DNA of 64,000 nucleotides, from contig JASDDO010000026.1 of NCBI GenBank assembly GCA_030015575.1, forward strand, positions 69,031,433 through 69,095,432. Direction: 5' to 3'. Made by a program: the position numbers and the translations under genes. Origin of the DNA: Agapanthus africanus. Its lineage: Eukaryota; Streptophyta; Magnoliopsida; Asparagales; Amaryllidaceae. Each line of letters starts with the position of its first letter. Position 1 is the first letter of the stretch. Under the pieces are notes generated by a model that saw only the letters and a program-made list of their open reading frames with translations, searched no databases and was not told where the DNA came from. Positions 1 to 9,830 of this stretch are shown piece by piece.

Positions 1-73
1 CTGACACATGATGATTCCTGAGTCTTTTAAAACAGCAGAATTAAATTCTGGTTAAAATGTTAATCAAGGGGGG

Positions 74-1706
74 TCACGTGTCAACACGTGATGGGTTCAT
101 AAGCTCTTTAATTAATATAATTAAATTCTATTTAAATGATCAAACAGTGTGATCACGTGCCAACACGTGATAGGCTTTTTAAGCCTTCTGAACTAATAGA
201 ATTAAATTCTAATTAAGAAGGAATCGAGAACCCTAACTGGAAAATATCTCTCTAAATCTTTCCAAACAAAAAAGAAAAAGATTGTGCTCTATAAAGTGGA
301 GCACCGTTGGATTAAAAATCCAATGGTGATTAAAAATCACCAATTTATAGAAAGATTCTATACAAGGAAAGATTTCCCTGAAATTCACCAGGAATAACAG
401 ATAAAAGATCTTTTGGATTAAAAATTCAATGGTGAATAAAATTCACTGAGTGATCTAAAAGATCATATTGGTTACAAAATCAATTAAAATGTTTCAATGA
501 AAGATTGATTAAACAAACTGATTCTTTTCTTTCTCCTATAAATAGGAGCCAAGAAGAGAAGAGGGGTGGACTGTTTTTTTGGAGATATACAACAACAGAG
601 AGAAAAAAGAGAGGAGAATTTAATTCTCAAGAGAGAAAAGAAGATCTCTTCAGAGAAAAGAAACTCTAGGTGAGAAAGGGAATGAGATCTAAGCTCCATA
701 AAATAAAAAGAGAATTTATTTCTCAAATTAAGAGTTTAACTTTTCTGAATAAGAACTTAGTTCTTCCTTTGGTTGAAGATTTGCAGAAGCAGATCTCCCT
801 ATAAGTTGAGAATTTAATTCTCATCGGGGAGATTCTGCCATGCAGATCCAAAACTTAGAGAGAGAATTGAGTTTAAGGAATTTAAATCCTCCAAATACTT
901 TGGAATTTAATTCCTCTAACAGAAATAGGGTTTAACCCTAAAAATAAGAACTTAGTTCTTCCTTTGGTTGAAAATCTGCAGAAGCAGATCTCTCCACAAG
1001 TTGAGAATTTAATTCTCATCAGGAAGATTTTGCCATGCAGATCCAAAACTTAGAGAGAGAGTTGGGTTTAGAGAATTTAATTCTTCCATATACACAGGAA
1101 TTTAATTCCTCTAAACAAAATTAGGATTTAACCCTACCAAAGAATTTAATTCTTAAAACAAGAGAATTAAAGCTCTCCATGCACGTAAAGATCAAGTATC
1201 CAACATGATCACGTGGTAACACATGACCCTTCATCCCAACGAACAAAAAGGAATGAATAAGGCATGCTCACGTGCCCCCACGTGACCCTTTAATGGACTC
1301 CTCAAAATAAGAAGGAATTAGCCCAGAGCCAACGCCTCACGTGCTCCCACGTTACCCTCAAAATAAAGGAGAACAAAGCCAAAGGTAGTACTGATTTAAG
1401 GGTGCCTCACGTGTCCCCACGTGACCCCTGATAAACACCTTTTTTTAAAAGGGCAAATAAGGAAAAACAGAGGAATTGATACCAAATACATGGGCACTAT
1501 CACGTGTCCACACGTGATGATTACGAAGATTAAGTGTTTAACACTTATTGGCAAATTTTGAGAGTAAAATAAAGGAAGTCTGGCCCAATTTTCTGGCGCC
1601 TCACGTGACTCCACGTGACCGCCTCATTTTTAGTGTTTAACACTACTTTAACTGCCTTGTCCTTAGTGTTTAACACTATTTTCAGCACATCACGTGGGAG
1701 CACGTA
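74..1706. promoter_or_regulatory. Cluster of twin G-box modules (CACGTG-N4-CACGTG)
   Basis: Six perfect pairs of CACGTG have the same 10-bp offset between starts: 75/85, 154/164, 1269/1279, 1408/1418, 1501/1511 and 1602/1612. Spacers are TCAA, CCAA, CCCC, TCCC, TCCA and ACTC. The outer flanks are T and A, so each pair is a palindrome TCACGTG-N4-CACGTGA. Degenerate pairs with the same offset occur near 1211, 1338 and 1691. CACGTG is the plant G-box bound by bZIP and bHLH factors. A regulatory role here is inferred. Confidence 0.7.
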
Positions 1707-2182
1707 ATCGTCAAGTATCCTCTAGTATTTAACACTATTTTAAAACCAATCTTAGCCCAAATTGGTTAAGTTTTCCAGAGGCACATCTCCCCTTCAAATG
1801 AACCTTAAAATCCAGAGCTATAATGAATGGCTAGTGCTTAGCCAAAGACAAAATGTTGTCAGAGTCCCAAACCCCTGTCTAGCATTGCTAAATAATGGGA
1901 TGGCTGAACCCAGAAAAATGTTCAACAGTCTAACAAAGGGCCAACCTTTCAAACTTAAGTGGACTTAGCCCGAGTTGGCCATAAGTCCTCAATTCAGATT
2001 CAACTGAGCCTATGGGTTCGTAATCTAATTAATTGATCTTAGTCCAAAATTGGACTACTGATTTCCCAATCAACTTTGGTTCAAGGGTACATCTCTTCAT
2101 TCCTTTGAGATTTGTCGTTGTAATCCTTCAACGTCCTCAAAGAGGTGACGGCTCCCGATAACCAATCATTTCATATACTGTG

Positions 2183-2400
2183 GGGTCCTTAAACTCATGG
2201 ACTATAATGTCCTTAACCTCGAACTGTGGGGTCCCTTTAAACCCACGGACTATGATGTCCTTAACCTCGGACTGTGGGGTCCTTTTAAACCCACGGAATA
2301 TGATGTCCTTTACCTCGGACTGTGGGGTCCCTTTAAACCCACGGACCGAGATGTCCTTAAACTAGCATTGGATCACCATGTCCTTAAACTGGTAATCAAC
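2183..2400 (+). repeat. Tandem ~47-bp repeat
   Basis: About four units begin ACTGTGGGGTCC and end near GATGTCCTTAACCTCGG. The last unit passes into GGACCGAGATGTCCTTAAAC, the same motif arrayed in the 3' regions of B (37617-38075) and A (55235-55450). ORFs through it are by-products of the repeat. Confidence 0.75.
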
Positions 2401-2785
2401 CGTAATGTCCATAAACTAAACAACAGAGCCCAAATGCTCTTTTGTTGGATCTAAATGATCCCGTTAAGTTGATCTTAGTCTAAAATTAGACTGACGTATC
2501 CTTAACATACGTTTAAGTTGATCTTAGTCTCAAATGAAACTAACGTATCCTTAAACCCAACCCCAAACCCAAATCTAAGAGAATACGGATTTGGACTAAT
2601 CCACGCCCTACGGGCGATAACATAAATTAGTCTCCGTATACAATCCACGGGCAACCAAAAACAAAACAAACACCCACGATACGAAGTGACTATCTGGAGA
2701 AGGATAAAGTGGTTACCGCGATGCGGTAGCGTAATTAACTGCAGGGGCTTGCACCTGCAGGGAAGAGCGTCCCCACAATCAAAAA

Positions 2786-2800
2786 CCCCTCAACGAGGGG
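2786..2800 (+). other. U5 hairpin, first copy in B LTR
   Basis: CCCCTC-AAC-GAGGGG is a perfect 6-bp stem. It follows CCCCACAATCAAAAA and precedes GAATCTG. Equivalent hairpins with different arms lie at 4061-4076, 40615-40631, 48215-48238 and 63109-63127. Confidence 0.7.
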
Positions 2801-4060
2801 GAATCTGACGAAGTCTGCTACATCGGCCGCATCCGTTTAAAACTTCGATACATAGTGTCATAAATCAACTTGGCATCTTCGGAGAGGTGGACGGATAGCA
2901 CCAATTAGCATCTGCCCAGAATTCAGGAAAGACGGATCTACGCGGTCGTGTCTCCGTGTTTCGGCGGGGAACAAGCCCTTTTAGAAAAAGGGGACTGATC
3001 AAACATAGCCCAAACAAGTGTTTGGCATTTTTCAATAAAAAAACTGAATGTACCAAGCCCAAATTGGTTAGGTCCCCTGAGGATAAAACCTCCTTGATTC
3101 AGATCAACTGAGCCTATGTGTTCATCATTTCCCAAACTGATCTTAGTCCCAAATACGACTATTGATCTTCCAACTGATGATATCCAAAATGATACCATCC
3201 CACATCCTCCCGAGGAAATCATAGTCTCAAATTATGACTAATGATTTCCGGGTTTACCACTATCTCCTTTTCCCCTTAAATACGAGAATTGGTTCAAGGG
3301 TACATCTCTCAACACCTCTGATCCACGTCGTTGTAATTCCTCAACGTCTTCAGAGAGGTGGCGGGTCCCAAAAACCAATGGCTTTTTGGTGCACTTCTAA
3401 ACTGATGTGCACAGCTCAAATCAGATTGCACCCTAAACTGGGTGCATCCCAAATCATCATTGTTCATCCTGTCACATAACAAATACACGTGCACGCAAGA
3501 TGGACAACGGATCAAGACGTCCTTAAACCTAAAACTCTACCTCCAAAATGGTGATCAACGGACCGAGACGTCTTTAAACTAAAACCTCACCTCAACAGAC
3601 CGAGATGTTCTCAAACTAAAACTTCGCCTCCAAAATGGCGATAACGGACCGAAACGCCCTTAAACTAAAGCAACAGAGCCTAAATGCTCTTTTGTTGGAT
3701 CTGAAGCAAAAAAATGATCCTAAGACCTTATTAAGTAGATCTTAGTCTCAAATTGGACTAACGTATTCTTAACAAAAAAACCAATCGAGCTCCAAATGCT
3801 CATATGTTTAAGTTGATCTTAATCTCAAACCAGATTAACGATCCTTAATATATGGATTTGGACTAATTCGTGCCCTACGGGTGATGATATAAATTAGTCT
3901 CCGTATACAATACACGGGAAATCAAAACCAAACCAAACAAAAATACACACGACACGATGTGAACTTTCGGAGAAGGAGAAAGTGGTTATCGTGATGCGTT
4001 AACGTAATTAACTGCAGAGGCTTGCGCCTGCAGGGAAGAGCGTCCCCACAATCAAAAAAC

Positions 4061-4076
4061 CCCTCGCAAACGAGGG
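4061..4076 (+). other. U5 hairpin, second copy in B LTR
   Basis: CCCTCG-CAAA-CGAGGG is a perfect 6-bp stem at the same place relative to CCCCACAATCAAAAA as the hairpin at 2786. The arm and loop sequences differ but the pairing is kept. Confidence 0.7.
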
Positions 4077-4249
4077 AGAATCTGACGAAGTCTGCTACAA
4101 TGGCCGCATCCATCCAAACCTCTGATATACGGTGCCATAAATCAACTTGGTATCTTTGGAGAGGTGGACGGATAAATCCAAATAGCATCTTCCCCCAAAA
4201 TTCAGGCCAGACGTCCTAACGTCCCGGTCGCGTCTTTCGGCTGTGAACA

Positions 4250-5513
4250 GATTCAATAATCTGGTTATATCACATATAACCGACTAATATCATTTATCTG
4301 TATATCACATTATCAAATCAACACTTGATTCAATAATTCGGTTATATCACATATAGCCTAACTGATATAAAATGTCGCTAAATTAGAATACGGTATCGCA
4401 TACTCGTATTTAATCAGGCTCCCGCACATATCGGCATATATGCCTTACTTCGTTTCGCTTGAACTATAAAACTCTGTATAGGACTCTAAACACTCGTCAA
4501 TACGCCAGCAGTTGGTAATGATCACATCAGTTATCCACAAACCGTCAGTGGTACTAGCTGGACGTAACGGCTACCCAGGTATTGAACGATTAGAAGATCA
4601 ACAAGCAAGCTTGTCCAAATTCTCGTGAAGCCTATAAGTAACAATTACCGTACAGTCTGGTCTCTTCATTTGATATGTCGCATATCGAGTCTAGGGGTGG
4701 AATCGTCAGACCCCAATAACTTGATAATTCATGCCGATGTATGGCTCATAATGGTTCGAGAAACTACTGATAACACTTACCAGTAAATATTATCAGCCCT
4801 GGCCAGGGACTTACTGTTATATCCAATCGAGTATAGCACAACATCAAATCCCAATACCGGGAGAGACGAAACCCCTCCTATCGCTCACTCATTCCATGTA
4901 ACTCGGCACTGTATCCAAAATCCACCTGTTTGCATGACTCCTTTGAGCCGTGGTAGGGAGGAAATCAAAGCACAGTGGGAACCACACAAGACACTATGAC
5001 GACCTCGGATCTACAGACTAACCTGTACCAGTGTTACCAGAGAACTGCTATCTGACGATAGGTATAGTACCATCTAGGAGTTCTCGGCGAGTCCTGTTCG
5101 GTGTACCCATTCTCTAATGAGCATCTGTGTACAATCTTTGATGTCAAACACTAATGGTTATGGGATCAACCATCGCCCCCTACAGGGTCATGAAACGTAC
5201 ACACTAGTCTACTCTGGAATATCGATGTCCTATCTCGATACTTCCTCGACTAGGAACAGGTAAAGGATGTGCTTGTGGACTATACAAGTCCCGGTAGTAT
5301 GATCCGCATCATAGCCCTGATAGTCAAGCAAACTTCCTAAGGGTTTTATCAACATGTATTAGAGAGACAATATAACAATACAAGTGTACATGTTAAGATA
5401 AAGAGCAACCAGATAGCTTACTATCATGTTGAGCAAGAAAGTCCTCTATATATATGTCCAAGCATCCACTATATCATACAATAATGGCCTCTAGGGCATA
5501 CATATTCCTAAAA
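4250..5513 (-). mobile_element. Ty1/copia element F, truncated 3' LTR
   Basis: This stretch aligns along its length with 17210-18501. On the minus strand it begins next to a polypurine tract directly after the copia RNase H stop, as a 3' LTR should. The expected TGTTAGG start reads TTTTTAGG here, against TGTTAGG in the other copy. It stops at 4250, while the right copy has further LTR-like sequence. The LTR 3' end and about 1 kb of B (primer site and N-terminal gag) are therefore missing at this junction. GATTC microhomology at 4250-4254 fits a deletion by illegitimate recombination. Confidence 0.8.
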
Positions 5514-5526
5514 ATCTCCCACTTGC
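5514..5526 (-). other. Polypurine tract of copia F
   Basis: On the minus strand the sequence reads AAGTGGGAGAT and abuts the LTR start. This is the usual plus-strand priming site of a copia element. Confidence 0.7.
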
Positions 5527-5527
5527 A

Positions 5528-5914
5528 CTAAGGCCAGTTGTTGTAGTATCTCATACCCAACATTCTAAAAAGTCTCTCAAACCGCGTCTGGGGGAGGGCC
5601 TTCGTGAGTGGATCCGCTGTGTTATCATTCATGTCAACTCTCCTGACCTTGATCTCCCGGCGATCTACTATCTTCCGGTTCAGGTGATACCGCCTAAAAA
5701 TATGTCTGGATCTCTGATGGGACCGGGGTTCCTTGGCCAAAGCCACCGATCTATTGTTATCACAATACAAAGGTATTGGATGCTCAATGGATGGAACCAC
5801 ACCAAGTTCAGCAATGAACTTCTTTATCCAGATAGCCTCTTTGGCAGCATCGTTGGCAGCGATGTATTCAGCCTCCATCTTCGAGTCTGCTACGGTATCT
5901 TGCTTGGAACTCTT
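5528..5914 (-). pseudogene. Copia F RNase H and polyprotein C-terminus
   Basis: The minus-strand reading has the classic copia RNase H start MEAEYIAANDAAKEAIW, followed by PLYCDNN and KEPRSHQRSRHI. It ends with DPLTKALPQ…FERLFRMLGM. The residues of the EAEY and DNN motifs are present. It continues from the RT segment immediately to its right, where the join is broken: GKECC-like sequence is replaced by a frame change around 5910. The protein would degrade RNA in RNA:DNA hybrids during reverse transcription. The stop lies 15 bases from the LTR. Confidence 0.85.
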
Positions 5915-7357
5915 CTAACATACCTCCTCTCCATTGAGGGTGAAGACAAAACCCGAGACTGACTTGCTGTCATCCTTATCACTCTGAAAGCTCGAATCGG
6001 TAAAGGACTCCATCCGGAGTTCACCATTACCGTACACCAAGAACATTTCTTTAGTCCTTCTCAAGTACTTAAGAATGTTCTTCACAGCTGTCCAGTGCTT
6101 TTCCCCAGGATTTGATTGATACTTACTCACTACACCTAGTGCGTAAACTACATCCGTTCCGGTACATAACATCGCATATATGATAGACCCAACTGCAGAA
6201 GCATAAGGTATCAGTGTCATGTGAGCTCTTTCCAAATCAGTCTTAGGAGACATCTCTTTAGAGAGAGTGATTCCTGAACAAGCTGGTAAATTACCACGCT
6301 TAAAATCTTCCATACTAAACCTCTTTAGTATGGTGTCTGTGTACCTGGATTGGGACAATCCCAACATTCGCTTAGATCTATCTTTATAGATATTTATCCC
6401 CAGAATGTAGGAGGCATCACCTAGATCTTTCATGGAGAACTTTTGTGATAAGAAGAGCTTGACCGAGTGTAGCATAGGAACATCGTTTCCTATCAAGAGT
6501 ATGTCATCCATGTACAATTCGAGGAAGACAACCTTACTCTCTACAACCTTTTTGTACATACAAGGTTCATCTACGTTTTTGATGAAGTCAAAATCTTTGA
6601 TCGCTAAATCAAAACAGATGTTCCAACTCCGCGATACCTGGTTTAATCCGTAAATTGATTTAATCAGCTTGCACACCTTTCCATTCCTCCCACTGTCTAC
6701 GAAGCCCTCTGGCTATGTCATGTACACGTTTTCTTCTAAATCACCATTTAGAAAAGTGGTCATGACGTCCATCTGCCAGATTTCGTAGTCATGGAATGCA
6801 GCAATGGTAAGTAGGATCCGGATGGACTTAAGGATAGCGACTGGAGAAAAGGTTTCATCACAATCGACACCTAGTCGTCGACGAAAACCTTTTGCTACAA
6901 TTCTAGCTTTGAAGGTCTCAACCTTTCCATCTATACCAATTTTCTTCTTAAAGATCCACTTGCTCCCAATAGGTTTTACCCCTTCAGGAGCAACTTTCAA
7001 AGTCCATACTTTATTGGTGTACATGGATTCCATCTCAGAGCGCATAGCATCTAGCCATTTCACAGAGTCCCCACTTGTGATGGCCTGCTCGAAACTAGTT
7101 AGGTCATCATCTTCCATGATGCAATCCTCGCTCCCACCGTCTATGAGAAAACCGTAGTATCTCTCAGGTGGATGAGGAACCCTACTAGATCTGCAGAGTG
7201 GCTGAGGTTCGTCGAAGACTACTGAATCCTTCGGTTCTACCAAATCGTCAGTTATTATTTGTGTAGCTGGAACTTCTTCCAGTTCTTTCTCATTACCACT
7301 AATTTCTTTTACAAGAAATTCCTTTTCTAAAAAGGTGGCATTCCGAGAAACAAACAC
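5915..7357 (-). pseudogene. Copia F reverse transcriptase (broken)
   Basis: Two open segments on the minus strand (7357-6713 and 6676-5915) form one RT. The first has RSSRVPHPPERYYGF, W…MRSEMESMYTNKVW, KWIFKKKIG and QMDVMTTFLNGDLEE. The second has IYGLNQVSRSWN, the catalytic LYMDDILLIGND with its YMDD box, LSQSRYTDTILKRF and YASAVGSIIYAM. A stop separates them near 6710 (after ENVYMT). All the main RT blocks are visible, so this is a recently inactivated copy by plant TE standards. The lineage within Ty1/copia is not assigned. Confidence 0.88.
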
Positions 7358-8370
7358 CTTTTGTTCCCCAGTGTGGTAGAAGATATACCCTCGTGAATGT
7401 TTGGGAATCCAAAAAACTTATTCAGAATAGACCTTGCCTCGAGCTTGTCCGGATTTTGCTTTTTAACATAAACCGGACAACCCCATATCTTAATGAAATT
7501 AAGACATGATCTCTTCCCCTCTAATATCTCATATGGAGTGGTAGACACTGGTTTGGTCGGAACCCTATTCAATAGGTATGTAGCCGTCTCAAGTGCATAT
7601 CCCCAAAAGGAAATAGGTAACTCAGCAACACTCATCATAGAGCGCACCATATCTAATAGGGTGCGATTCCTCCGCTCTGATACTCCGTTGTGCTGTGGTG
7701 TATACGGAGGAGTAAGCTGAGAGAGAATCCCATTCTATTTTAAATAGTCTCGGAATTCCGTGCTCAAGTATTCTCCTCCCCGATCAGATTGAAGGATTTT
7801 AATACTTTTACCCGTTTGTTTCTCCACTTCGCACTTATATTCCTTGAATTTCTCAAAAGATTCAGATTTGTGTTTCATCAGGAATACATGTCTGTATCTT
7901 GAGAGATCATCGGTGAATGTAATGAAGTATGAGGAACCATTCCTGACATGTGTAGACATAGGACCGCATACATTACTTTGTATCAGTCCTAAGAGTTCAG
8001 TAGCTTTTTCTCCGTGTCCAGTAAACGGAGTTTTGGTCATCTTCCCTTTGAGATATGACTGGCAAATTTCATAAGATGTAAATTCAAACTGATTTAAATA
8101 TCCATTTTTATTTAACTTAGTTAGTCTTGACGCATTGATATACCCTAGTCTACAATGCCACAAGAATACTTCGTTCATTTCTGAACTTTTCCTCTTGTGT
8201 GTGTTTTGTATGCTTAGAACTGTCATTTGATTTAGAACGTATATACCATTACATAATATATCAAACTCAATCAACACTTGATTTAAGAAAATGTTCATAA
8301 CATTTTTCTCTAATACAAAGTTATATCCTTCTTTATCTAATAAAGAAATCGATATTATTTTGCACATCAT
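7327..8370 (-). pseudogene. Copia F GAG-pre-integrase and integrase (broken)
   Basis: The minus-strand segment 8370-7735 has the zinc-binding pre-integrase WHCRLGYIN followed by CQSYLKGKMTKTPF, then the integrase core with FTDDLSRYR and DRGGEYLS. A stop (TTTTAAATAG context, about 7738) interrupts it. The next segment includes TPQHNGVSERRNRTL and then MVRSMMSVAELPISFWGYALETA and the C-terminal WGCPVYVKK. The enzyme would insert copia cDNA into the genome. The catalytic D-D-E residues are all still readable across the interruption, although the gene cannot be translated as one protein. It overlaps the RT segment by 31 bases in another frame, so there is a frameshift near 7330-7357. Confidence 0.85.
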
Positions 8371-8640
8371 TTTTTTACGTAAAAATAGTCGTTCAAAATC
8401 ATTATATTACCATTTGGTAATACTAGGTGATATTCGCCAACTGCTTTGGCTGTAACAATTGCATCATTCCCTACTACTAGAGACTTATCACCCTTTCCCA
8501 GTTTTCTACTTCTTCTTAACCCATGTAACAAATTACATACGTGGGATCCTGATCCGGTATCCAATACCCAGGACATATAGCATACTGAGAAACAGTTCAC
8601 AGTAACGAACACACCCGAAGAAGATGCATCATCATTCTCT
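8367..8640 (-). pseudogene. Copia F aspartic protease
   Basis: The minus-strand reading contains SWVLDTGSGSHVCN, the DTG active site of a copia protease, followed by LRRSRKLGKGDKSLVVGNDA and a C-terminal part ending at YFYVKK. It would cleave the Gag-Pol polyprotein. Upstream (about 8640-8760) the reading still resembles a charged linker, but no CCHC knuckle or gag core is seen. The gag part is therefore lost or unrecognisable. Confidence 0.8.
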
Positions 8641-9550
8641 TTCTTCGTCCGGGTTACGTGGGAATCCTGATATTCCCTTATTCCTTACTCAGACTTATGA
8701 CAATCATAAGAAAAAGCGGAACCAACGTTCCCCAGCTCAGTATAATAAGCGGGTTCAGTCAATACATCCATGGTTAAGGCGTGTCATGGTCGCTACCTGG
8801 AGAGAGAGAGAAGGAAACGCTTTAGCGTACGCTCTTTGCAAGATTAGATTAGTTATTATCTTATCTAATCAAGATGGCTCCCACTGTTTTTATCAAATCT
8901 TCTTTCAAACCCTAAAAGGTAAGATTTGCCGGGATTAATTACACCCTACAAGTTCGCCAATCGGTCAGCCAGGCAGCTATTGGTACTCCGAGGGAGTCTC
9001 CCATGCTTTCGCATTGAACTAATTAAATAATCTCGTTTCCGTAGGGGAATAACCCCGTTAACACCTTTCTTAGACACCTACTGGATTAGCTAATTGTAAA
9101 GTGGAAAACTCTCTCAGGAGTAACACTTACTCGCAGTGGGTATCGGGACCCAACCATCTCATAGAAGGTATGCAATCTCATTGCAAATTTCAACACTTGA
9201 AATTCCCAATATCTCTTTTTACCCCTAACGACCTATGACCTTGACGGAGGCCAACAAACCATAGGACGCTAGTCAAGTTCAACCCGTTCATTTCGTGATT
9301 GAATTAAACCCACCCGCACGACCTTTGACGGAGGCCAACAAGGTCGTACGACTACCCTAACCCAATCGTATTATATGCGGCAGATAAGCACTAATCATCT
9401 ACCACACACTACGCCTTGACGGAGGCCAACAAACGCAACACGAATACTAAATAGCACTTATTTGAAATGACGGAGGGCTACGAATGGTTTTGAAGAAAAC
9501 TTTAGCGTAATGAACTTGATATCGTTGTAGAATCTAGTGATTTGAAAAGG
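8641..9550 (-). mobile_element. Copia-derived leader or degraded gag region, no gene seen
   Basis: No convincing coding sequence is visible. TTGACGGAGGCCAACAA occurs at 9241-9257, 9325-9341 and about 9417-9433. At two of these the flanks are inverted repeats (CCTATG…CATAGG, and ACGACCT…AGGTCGT at 9318-9324/9341-9347), which makes hairpins with a shared loop. The small + strand ORF at 8624-8938 is antisense to the copia polyprotein and has no recognisable content. Confidence 0.5.
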
Positions 9551-9830
9551 AGTGTGTTTGTAGCTTTTGCTAGTTTTGCTAAAGAGGTCACTCCCGGTGA
9601 AGGGATCTCGGCTCTTTCCTCATCGAATGAAGTGCTGGATATTCATTAAAGAATACCACCATGCAAAGTAAGAACTAGAGAAGCTATCAAAACAAAACCG
9701 AGTGCGTTGTAGTATTTGCTAGTTTTGCTAAAGAGGTTACTCCCGATGAAGGGATCTTGGCTCTTTACCTATCAAATGAGGTGCTGGATATTCATCAAAG
9801 AATACCACTATGCAAAGCAAGAACTAGAGC
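9551..9830. repeat. Tandem duplication, ~150-bp period
   Basis: The block beginning AGTGTGTTTGTAGC and ending AAGAACTAGAG at about 9551-9681 recurs at about 9701-9830 with scattered substitutions. Both copies share GCTAGTTTTGCTAAAGAGG and GTGCTGGATATTCAT. No coding role is seen. Confidence 0.8.

Larger units (their letters stand above)
1..4249 (+). mobile_element. Partial 5' LTR of Tat-type Ty3/gypsy element B
   Basis: The window opens inside a long terminal repeat, and its right end at 4249 (…GTGAACA) matches the right ends of the two LTRs of element A (40805 and 63299). Shared blocks include the sequence around 2590-2650 and 3855-3915 (matching 40420-40480 and 62910-62970), a GC-rich hairpin, and the stretch before the terminal GAACA. 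It has no gene. Short palindromes and G-boxes fill the first 1.7 kb. The first bases of the element interior (GATTC, as in A) follow at 4250, and then copia sequence begins. The left LTR end lies outside the window. Assignment to B rests on orientation, family similarity and position upstream of the B gag. Confidence 0.75.
1740..4249 (+). repeat. Diverged direct duplication of the LTR 3' part
   Basis: About 1.2 kb is present twice, roughly 1740-2975 and 3055-4249. Paired landmarks are the AAATTGGTTA block (near 1758 and 3062), the CAAGGGTACATCTCT block (2083 and 3296), the block on either side of CGGATTTGGACTAAT (2588 and 3855), the GC-rich hairpin (2786 and 4061), and a GGGGAACA or TGTGAACA terminus (about 2972 and 4249). 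This is either an internal LTR duplication or two partly overlapping LTRs. I cannot decide between them. Confidence 0.6.
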
